Source: Mesorhizobium sp. WSM2240 | Lineage (GTDB): Bacteria; Pseudomonadota; Alphaproteobacteria; Rhizobiales; Rhizobiaceae | Assembly: GCF_040438645.1 (NCBI RefSeq) | Contig: NZ_CP159253.1 | Coordinates: 5,632,501 to 5,696,500, forward strand | Direction of reading: 5' to 3' | DNA: 64,000 nt | Shown here: piece by piece, positions 58,277 to 64,000 of the stretch | Layout: each line of letters begins with the position of its first letter | Numbering within the stretch: position 1 is the first letter of the stretch | Notes under the pieces: generated by a model | Seen by the model: only the letters and a program-made list of their open reading frames with translations | What the model was told of the DNA's origin: nothing | Database searches by the model: none | Made by a program: the position numbers and the translations under genes

Positions 58277-59557
58277 TTACTTCTTCTTGAGCTTCAGCTT
58301 GTCCAGAAGGTTTCCGAACGCGGCTTTCTTCTTAGCCTTGATCTCGCTTCGCCCGGTCAGCACGTGAGCGATCTCGTTGATCGATGCGACGACCGGGTTC
58401 TTGGCATCCATCTCGCCGAGCATACGCCCGTTGTTGGACGCGTTTCCGAACAGGAGCGGCTCGAACGGAATGACCGCCATCGGCGTCACGCCGAGTGGTT
58501 CGGCGAAGTCGGCTATAGAGATCTCAGGCCGCTTGGGGACGCCCGCCTGGTTAACGATCAGCTTCGGCGGCACATCATTCGGCCTGATCTTCTTCAGCAT
58601 GTCGACCAGGTTCTTGGCATTGCGCAGATTGGCCAATTCGGGCGTCACCGTAATGACGATCTCGTCGGCTTTCATCAGCGTATTCTTGGTCCAGCCAGTC
58701 CAGACATGGGGCATGTCCAGCACCAGAAGGGGTGCGCTCCGCTGCGCCGTGTCGATGATCTGGGCGAAAGCGTCGATGTCGAAATCATAGACGCGGTCGA
58801 GCGTCGAGGGAGCCGCGAGCAGCGAGAGCCGCTCGGCGCACTGCGCGAGCAGGCGATCGAGATAGACCTCATCGATGCGCTCCGGCGAAAAAACGGCATC
58901 CGCTACGCCCTGCGCCGGATCCTGGTCGAAATTGATGTTGGCCGTGCCAAAGGCAAGGTCCAAATCGGCGACAACGACCTCCGAAGCGAAGAGGTTGGAC
59001 ATGGCCCAGGCGACATTGTGGGCGATCGTTGACGAGCCGACGCCGCCCTTGGCGCCGATGAAGGCGATCGAGCGTCCGATCGGCTCGGCCTCCGGATCAA
59101 CAAAGATCGACGAGATGACGCTGACGATATCGGCCATCGAGATCGGCGCGACGACATACTCCGAAATGCCGGTGCGGATCAGTTCGCGGTACAGCCCGAC
59201 GTCGTTGTAGTGGCCAATGACAACGACCTTGGTCGACGGATCGCAGTATTCCGACAATTGGCGAAGCCCGGCGAGCAGTTCCTTCGGCTCGCTGCGGGAT
59301 TCCAGGATGATCAGATTGGGCGTAGGCGCGGTCTGGTAGAACTCGATGGCTGTGGTGATGCCGCCCATATGGACCTTGAGATGCGCCTTCGACATGCGGC
59401 GATCCTCGCCGGCGCGCTCTATCGGGTTGGCGATGCCCTCGGTCTCGCAGAAGGCCTGCACAGAGATTCGCGGAACCGGGCGCAACGCTTGCATCGCTGC
59501 GATATCCTGCGCCGCGTCGCTGCTTTCTAGATTGGAATCGTAGGCCAGATTGTTCAT
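58277..59557 (-). CDS. cpaE: Tad pilus localisation ATPase CpaE/TadZ
   Basis: A 426-residue protein with an N-terminal degenerate receiver domain (about residues 60-170) and a MinD/ParA-type ATPase domain with the deviant Walker A KGGVGSST (about 181-188). LLVLDMPHVWTGWTKNTLMK is the Walker B region. CpaE directs the pilus machine to its cell position. The start ATG at 59557 follows GGGGCGCGTG. Between its stop region and cpaF lies a 30-base gap. Confidence 0.93.
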   Translation of the reverse strand: MNNLAYDSNLESSDAAQDIAAMQALRPVPRISVQAFCETEGIANPIERAGEDRRMSKAHLKVHMGGITTAIEFYQTAPTPNLIILESRSEPKELLAGLRQLSEYCDPSTKVVVIGHYNDVGLYRELIRTGISEYVVAPISMADIVSVISSIFVDPEAEPIGRSIAFIGAKGGVGSSTIAHNVAWAMSNLFASEVVVADLDLAFGTANINFDQDPAQGVADAVFSPERIDEVYLDRLLAQCAERLSLLAAPSTLDRVYDFDIDAFAQIIDTAQRSAPLLVLDMPHVWTGWTKNTLMKADEIVITVTPELANLRNAKNLVDMLKKIRPNDVPPKLIVNQAGVPKRPEISIADFAEPLGVTPMAVIPFEPLLFGNASNNGRMLGEMDAKNPVVASINEIAHVLTGRSEIKAKKKAAFGNLLDKLKLKKK

Positions 59558-59586
59558 GTTCACGCGCCCCCAAGGCTGCGACTGGA

Positions 59587-60321
59587 TCAATATTCGACTT
59601 CGCGGCGTGGCACTGGCGCATAGACCGGCGCGTCACGGTAATCGTCTATGACGATGCCGCGCCGTTCGGCATCAATGCTGGTCTGCTTGCGCGGACCGAG
59701 CAGGTCGGACGGGTTGGCGATCTGGGCGGCCAGATTGTTCTGATAGGAGCAGCCGAAATTGGCGTAATGCTTGTTTTCCGTGGATTCCAGAATGTCTTCG
59801 GGCCAGCGGCCGCATTTGCCGGTCTGCGCCTTCATCGCGGTAAAGGCGACGCGGACCGGCGCGGAGATTTCAGGCGACGGGGCCTGGTAGGAACTTATCA
59901 GGATGCGGCTGTCGGGAACGCCGCTAGCCTTGGCCAGCTTGGCGAAGTCGTTGCCGGCATGCGATGCTGCGATGTCGTTGGCCGCGCCCACCGGAACCAA
60001 TATGCTCAGCGGCGGAGCCGCGCTGCGGTCGTAATCGGCGAAGAATCCTTCCAAAGAAGCGCGCTGTCCCGCCGTCATGCCCCGGTCGGCGGCGGCCACA
60101 GGAAGATCGATCACCTGGTCCTTCTCTGCGATCACGATCGGATGGTTGGTGCGGTAGTCGTCCGGGATCGAGCCCACGACGACGCTATCGCGCGGACCCA
60201 TCGCGCATCCGGCAAGGAGCGCCAGTGCGGCGACGCCGAGAATGGAAAACGCCGGCCGGCAGATGCGTAAATCGCCCTCGCGCAGGGCATCCGTCCGGTT
60301 CTTAAACGTTGCCTTAGACAT
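59587..60321 (-). CDS. cpaD: Tad pilus lipoprotein CpaD
   Basis: A 244-residue outer-membrane lipoprotein. The signal has the lipobox LLAGC (about residue 38). The body carries CpaD features: VVVGSIPDDYRTNHPIVIAE, GFFADYDRSAAPPLSILVP and NFGCSYQNNLAAQIANPSDL. It supports secretin CpaC assembly. GGGGGACGGGC precedes the ATG at 60321. It starts 14 bases after the cpaC stop. Confidence 0.93.
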   Translation of the reverse strand: MSKATFKNRTDALREGDLRICRPAFSILGVAALALLAGCAMGPRDSVVVGSIPDDYRTNHPIVIAEKDQVIDLPVAAADRGMTAGQRASLEGFFADYDRSAAPPLSILVPVGAANDIAASHAGNDFAKLAKASGVPDSRILISSYQAPSPEISAPVRVAFTAMKAQTGKCGRWPEDILESTENKHYANFGCSYQNNLAAQIANPSDLLGPRKQTSIDAERRGIVIDDYRDAPVYAPVPRREVEY

Positions 60322-60335
60322 TGCCCGTCCCCCGC

Positions 60336-61958
60336 TCATTTGTAGATGAAGCCGACCATGCCGTGGTAGCGGCCATTCGGCTTGTCGGTCTGCATGGTGC
60401 CGTAGACGCGATTGACCTTGCCCAGGAACATCCCGGCGCCGTCGCTCGCGGCGTTGAAATTGTCGTCTGGCTTGGCGAGCGCGTTGCGCGCGGTCGGCTT
60501 GACCAGATAGGGCGTCACGATGATGACGAGCTCGGTTTCGTTGCGGACGAAATCGCGGCTCCTGAACAGCGTCCCCAAGACCGGAATCTTTGTCAGTCCG
60601 GGCAGACCGTTGACGGCCTGCCGGATGTCGTCTCGCACCAGACCAGCTATCATCATGGACCCGCCGGAAGGCAGTTCGACAGTCGTGTCGGCGAGCCGCT
60701 TGCGGATCGAAAGAAAATTCGATCCCTGCCGCATCAGCGGATCGGCCGTAAACCCGACCGAACCTTCGGTGGTCGGTTCGGACACCGACGTGCGTATCTT
60801 CAGACTGATCCGTCCTGCAGAAAGCACCACCGGCAGAAATTCCAGCCCGATGCCGTATTCGACCTTTGATACGTCATAGGCGACGCCGCCATATGAAGCG
60901 GGTTCATCGATTACGCCATCACCGTTGGTGTCCCGCGCGGGTGTAGGCGGCGAAACCGATTGGTCGCTAATCACATTGAACTCGCCACCAACTTTAAAGG
61001 TAGCTTTCTCGCCGGAGACCGCCGTCAAAGTGGGCTCGGCCAGCGTCTTCATGACGCCCGATTGCTCCATCGCGTTGAAGTAGCTATCGAGTATATCGCC
61101 GGACAGCGACAAACCCGACTGCGCGAGCGGCTTGCCGAGACCATAAATCGGCTTGCTGATCGCGCCCCAACTCAGGCCGTCGCTCGAGCCGCTGGCAACG
61201 AGGTTGACGCCAAGCTGCTTCATCACGTTGCGGTTGACTTCGGCGACGGTCACCTTCAGCGTGACCTGATCCTCGCCGATGATCTGCAAGAGGTTGACGA
61301 TCTGGCTGGTGCGCCGCGTTGAATCGGGATTGTCGATGGCGACCCCGCCATCGGAGGAACCGCCCGATGCGGTCTGCGAATATTGACCGGTCGTCGCTTC
61401 ACCGCCGCTGACGAAGATATTGGCAAGCTCGGCCGCGCGCTTCGCGTCGAGGGGCGTGTCCACGGTGCCCGTGAGAACGACATTGTCGTTGATCAACTCG
61501 ACGGTGATGTCCGAATTGGGGATGAAGCGCTGGATGTAATCCTCAAGGCCGGCGACATCGCGCTCGACGGCGAGATCGAGGCTGGCGATCTGCTCGCCGT
61601 TCGGCCCGAAGACGAAGATATTGGTCTGGCCTACCGCTTTGCCGAAAAGGTAGATGCGGCGCGCGGTGCGCGTCACAGCATCGGCGACAGCGGGATTGGC
61701 TACGAGGATATCGTAGGCGTCGCTCGGAAGGTCGATGACGACCGACTTGTTGAGACCAAGCTTGACGCGCTGGCCGGCGGCGGATGAGGAGCCGATTTCG
61801 ACCAGGCCGTCCGACAGGCCGGCCGCACGAACGCCAACGACGCCGTCGAGGCTCGTGCCGGCAAGCAGCATCGCGCCGGCCGCGGCGATCGTCGTAGCGG
61901 CCCTCGCGGTTTTGCGCGTACCGACGTGGACGCCCGAAAATTTGCCGATCGTCATCAT
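60336..61958 (-). CDS. cpaC: Tad pilus secretin CpaC/RcpA
   Basis: A 540-residue outer-membrane secretin. It has a signal peptide (TTIAAAGAMLLAGTSLDGVV region), an N-terminal pilus-assembly domain (VKLGLNKSVVIDLPSDAYDI, about residues 65-84), a BON-like domain with VELINDNVVLTGTVDTPLDA, and the C-terminal secretin domain with VELPSGGSMMIAGLVRDDIR and VPVLGTLF-like KIPVLGTLFRSRDF. It forms the pilus exit channel. The start is ATG 61958 or 61955, overlapping the cpaB stop. Confidence 0.94.
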   Translation of the reverse strand: MMTIGKFSGVHVGTRKTARAATTIAAAGAMLLAGTSLDGVVGVRAAGLSDGLVEIGSSSAAGQRVKLGLNKSVVIDLPSDAYDILVANPAVADAVTRTARRIYLFGKAVGQTNIFVFGPNGEQIASLDLAVERDVAGLEDYIQRFIPNSDITVELINDNVVLTGTVDTPLDAKRAAELANIFVSGGEATTGQYSQTASGGSSDGGVAIDNPDSTRRTSQIVNLLQIIGEDQVTLKVTVAEVNRNVMKQLGVNLVASGSSDGLSWGAISKPIYGLGKPLAQSGLSLSGDILDSYFNAMEQSGVMKTLAEPTLTAVSGEKATFKVGGEFNVISDQSVSPPTPARDTNGDGVIDEPASYGGVAYDVSKVEYGIGLEFLPVVLSAGRISLKIRTSVSEPTTEGSVGFTADPLMRQGSNFLSIRKRLADTTVELPSGGSMMIAGLVRDDIRQAVNGLPGLTKIPVLGTLFRSRDFVRNETELVIIVTPYLVKPTARNALAKPDDNFNAASDGAGMFLGKVNRVYGTMQTDKPNGRYHGMVGFIYK

Positions 61959-62767
61959 TTCCTGGCTCCCACTTCGGAAACTTCGCCCGATTTAATAAGG
62001 CGGACCGTGCCGCGCCGGCCGTTGCCGGAGACGAGATAATCGGCGTCTTTCTGGGGCGGTTCTTGCGCGTCGGCCACCGAACGCAAAGCGAGCGTCAGGC
62101 GATCGGCCATCTGCTGGGCGACGGTAATGATCTCGGCTTGCTGCGGCGTTAGCTCCAGCGTCGCCGTTTCGCCGACCTTGACGCGGCGGCCCTCCTCATC
62201 CTCCTGGATGGCCTGGTCGATCGCCAGAACCTTGATGTTCTTGAGAATGGTCTCGGTAACGAAGCCTCCACCCGCATTGGCCGTGTCGGAACGGCGCGTC
62301 ATGATGACGTCGACAAAGTCGTTGGGAAGGATGAAGCCGCCGGCCGACGTGTCGGCGGCGATCTGCGTGGCGACGGCGCGCGATCCCGAGGGCAGGATAG
62401 ACGACATGAAGCTCTGGCCTTCGCCGACCAGCTTGGAGCGGCGCAGCGGCTCGCCGCCATACATGGCGAGGCGGGCGATCGAACCTTTCAGCTTTTCCAT
62501 CGCGTCGGGCTCGGCCGCGCGGGTGATGAAATGCTCGGTAACGGCGCTGGAGGGCCAGGCCTGCCAGGACAATTGGTCGCCTACCGGAGCGCCCATGGGC
62601 ACGTCGCCGGAAAGCACCAGCACTTCCGTCGTCTCGATTGACGGCTGTTGCGGGCCAGCCTCGACAATGATTTCTGCCGGAGGCGCCGACATGTTCTTCG
62701 CCACGTAGCCAGCGCCGCCCGCCGCAGCCACGGCTACGCCCAATATGATCAATCTCGATGCAGCCAT
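61955..62767 (-). CDS. cpaB: Tad pilus assembly protein CpaB/RcpC (SAF domain)
   Basis: A 270-residue periplasmic protein anchored by an N-terminal helix (LIILGVAVAAAGGAGYVAKN). It has a SAF domain beginning VLVLSGDVPMGAPVGDQLSW (about residues 49-68) and an RcpC domain with AVATQIAADTSAGGFILPND (about 129-148). CpaB helps secretin stability. Its stop overlaps the cpaC start by 4 bases. About 190 bases separate it from cpaA upstream. Confidence 0.93.
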   Translation of the reverse strand: MAASRLIILGVAVAAAGGAGYVAKNMSAPPAEIIVEAGPQQPSIETTEVLVLSGDVPMGAPVGDQLSWQAWPSSAVTEHFITRAAEPDAMEKLKGSIARLAMYGGEPLRRSKLVGEGQSFMSSILPSGSRAVATQIAADTSAGGFILPNDFVDVIMTRRSDTANAGGGFVTETILKNIKVLAIDQAIQEDEEGRRVKVGETATLELTPQQAEIITVAQQMADRLTLALRSVADAQEPPQKDADYLVSGNGRRGTVRLIKSGEVSEVGARK

Positions 62768-62957
62768 TTGTCCCAGCCCGCCGTTGGCAACTCATCTAGT
62801 CGAGCCGGACATTGCATCGCTAATCGTCAAATTACGGTTAATGCAGTGCTTACGATCATGCTTAATTTAAAGTTTATTCAAATGCAGCCGATCCCATTCC
62901 GGCAAACGAAAACCGGGGCGGCCAGGCCCCCCGTTGCGAAGCAATTCGGCTATGGGA

Positions 62958-63479
62958 TCAGTTTGTTGCCAGCCGCTCCAGCGCCCAGACCACCAGCGGT
63001 GAATTGGGATAGGCGACGAGCCCGCCGAGGCCGAGCGCGATGCCGTAGGGAACGCCGACGGCGTCGTCGGCGAAATGACGCAGAAACATGTTACGGCTGG
63101 TGAACACGGCAAGTGCCGAATTCCGGTACTTCAATATGGCGACGGTGATGACGCCTCCGAGGAAAGCGGAAATCACTAGATACTCGACGAGATGGACGTT
63201 GAAGCCCAGGAACAGTGCGGTGGCGGACATGAGCTTGGCGTCGCCGCCTCCCATACCGCCCAGCGCGAAAAGCGCGAAGGTTACCAGCAGCACCAAGCCG
63301 CCGGCGGCGAAATGCCAGCCATAATGGGCCCAGTCCATGCCGGTGAGAGGCGCTACGACGGCAAACGTCGCCACCAGAACCACAGCGACGCGGTTGGCTA
63401 TCGTCATCGACAGCATGTCGGAAACCGCCGCAAAGACCATGCAGAACGGGAAAACCACGAATATCAACGCTTCGAGCAT
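62958..63479 (-). CDS. cpaA: Prepilin peptidase CpaA/TadV
   Basis: A 173-residue A24-type aspartic peptidase of the inner membrane with about five or six helices. The two catalytic aspartates are in AAVSDMLSMTIANR and the GXGD-type motif GMGGGDAKLM. It removes the leader of the Flp pilin encoded next upstream. ATG 63479 (MLEALIFVVF) fits the usual family start; a GTG at 63503 is in frame. It is separated from the pilin by a terminator, so its level may depend on read-through. Confidence 0.92.
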   Translation of the reverse strand: MLEALIFVVFPFCMVFAAVSDMLSMTIANRVAVVLVATFAVVAPLTGMDWAHYGWHFAAGGLVLLVTFALFALGGMGGGDAKLMSATALFLGFNVHLVEYLVISAFLGGVITVAILKYRNSALAVFTSRNMFLRHFADDAVGVPYGIALGLGGLVAYPNSPLVVWALERLATN

Positions 63480-63530
63480 GACTGTCCGGAATAGCTGGCT
63501 CACGCACCCGCGGCGGAGTTCTATAAAGTC

Positions 63531-63561
63531 AAAAGGCCGCCCTGTTTGGAGCGGCCTTCTT
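63531..63561 (-). terminator. Intrinsic terminator between the Flp pilin and cpaA
   Basis: On the minus strand AAGGCCGC-TCCAAACAGG-GCGGCCTTTT: an eight-pair stem with a T-run. Its position fits partial termination that keeps pilin mRNA more abundant than the assembly genes. Confidence 0.85.
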
Positions 63562-63589
63562 GATGCGACGAGACCTGGTAGCCCGTCGA

Positions 63590-63763
63590 TTAGTTGGCCG
63601 AGTTGAGCTTGGTCGAGATAGAGTTGAACTTGGTGCTCAGCGAATTTCCGACCGCGCCGGCGCCGGCAATGATGGCGAGAGCGATAAGAGCGGCGATCAG
63701 ACCGTATTCGATGGCGGTCGCGCCGGATTCGTCCTTCACAAAACGTGCAACGAGTTTAGACAT
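63590..63763 (-). CDS. pilA: Flp/Fap-type major pilin
   Basis: A 57-residue pre-pilin. The leader MSKLVARFVKDESG is followed by ATAIEYGLIAALIALAIIAG, where cleavage after Gly14 gives the Glu5-Tyr6 pair typical of type IVb Flp pilins. The remainder is a single helix with a Ser/Asn-rich end (STKLNSAN). AGGAG lies about 8 bases before the ATG. It heads the Tad locus; CpaA should process it and the CpaC-TadC machinery should assemble it. Confidence 0.96.
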   Translation of the reverse strand: MSKLVARFVKDESGATAIEYGLIAALIALAIIAGAGAVGNSLSTKFNSISTKLNSAN

Positions 63764-64000
63764 TGGAGAGCTCCTTACTCCACGTGTTACAGCACTTCCG
63801 TCAACTTTTTTTGGGGTTGATCGGATGACCGAAAACTACAAGCGAGCTCTTTCGATCGGCTTAACAAACAGCCTTACCGAATTCTTTCAGCCGCATGCTG
63901 GTCCCTTTGGTTAACTGCCGGCTAAGCTTCGGCGGGGTCTTCGAAACCGGGCGCACTGCTGGAATGGCCCGCTCCGCCTGGCTGTGCACGCTCTCATTAT
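63764..64000. other. Region upstream of the pilin gene, no recognised gene
   Basis: It must contain the pilin promoter on the minus strand. Short frames here lack coding character. I did not identify a convincing -35/-10 pair. Confidence 0.4.

Overview
The window is chromosomal DNA of a GC-rich alphaproteobacterium. The gene content and order point to the Rhizobiales (Hyphomicrobiales), most like Mesorhizobium and its relatives. The signs are the order tsaB-rimI-acyltransferase-miaB-phoH-ybeY-corC-lnt-praR-like-metK-trmB, the order ffs-dnaX-ybaB-recR, a yejAABEF transporter, a complete pilA-cpaABCDEF-tadBC Tad pilus locus, and rhizobial-type intergenic palindromes. This assignment is inference; no rRNA or other marker is present. 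I see no tRNA, rRNA, CRISPR array, complete insertion sequence or prophage.

Layout. Positions 1-1215 hold the end of lepA, which starts outside the window. A small membrane-protein gene follows on the minus strand. Positions 1965-5424 are a compact, visibly AT-richer three-gene operon foreign to its surroundings: a Z1-type ATPase/helicase, an unrecognised 145-residue protein and a SPPY-type DNA methyltransferase. It looks like a mobile restriction-modification or defence module between lepA and dtd, and is the best candidate here for an undescribed system. Positions 5523-11443 carry dtd, a secreted Cys-rich protein with a structured leader, a hydantoinase/oxoprolinase-family protein and malate synthase G. 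Positions 11758-24176 are a housekeeping block for tRNA modification (tsaB, miaB, trmB), ribosome maturation (ybeY, rimI), lipid and lipoprotein acylation (plsC-like, lnt) and SAM synthesis (metK), interrupted by an MFS exporter on the minus strand.

Positions 24225-34684 are mixed: def, rmuC, a 42-residue basic protein, a guanidinium exporter preceded by a guanidine-II riboswitch, two luciferase-like monooxygenases around an AI-2E/PerM family protein, a lytic transglycosylase and recR. Positions 34681-37058 hold ybaB, dnaX and the small SRP RNA (ffs), all on the minus strand. Next come a HIT protein, nudC, a MarR-GNAT fusion gene with two operator-like palindromes, pheA, kdsB and a membrane cytochrome c. 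Positions 42304-50001 are a five-gene peptide ABC transporter operon with two tandem binding proteins, one with a Sec-type and one with a Tat-type signal. ghrA and a pepA-marR-nlpC group follow.

Positions 53787-63763 are the Tad/Flp pilus assembly locus: tadD on the plus strand, and tadC, tadB, cpaF, cpaE, cpaD, cpaC, cpaB, cpaA and a 57-residue Flp pilin on the minus strand. The cpaF gene carries an apparent one-base deletion in a run of four G (58171-58174), which separates its conserved N-terminus from the ATPase.

Several non-coding signals stand out: the guanidine-II riboswitch (26464-26512), the paired operators at the MarR-GNAT start (38592-38653), three promoter-like elements TTATCC-N19-CATAaT with identical spacing (1778-1808, 6251-6281, 31698-31728), several families of intergenic inverted repeats, and four clear intrinsic terminators.
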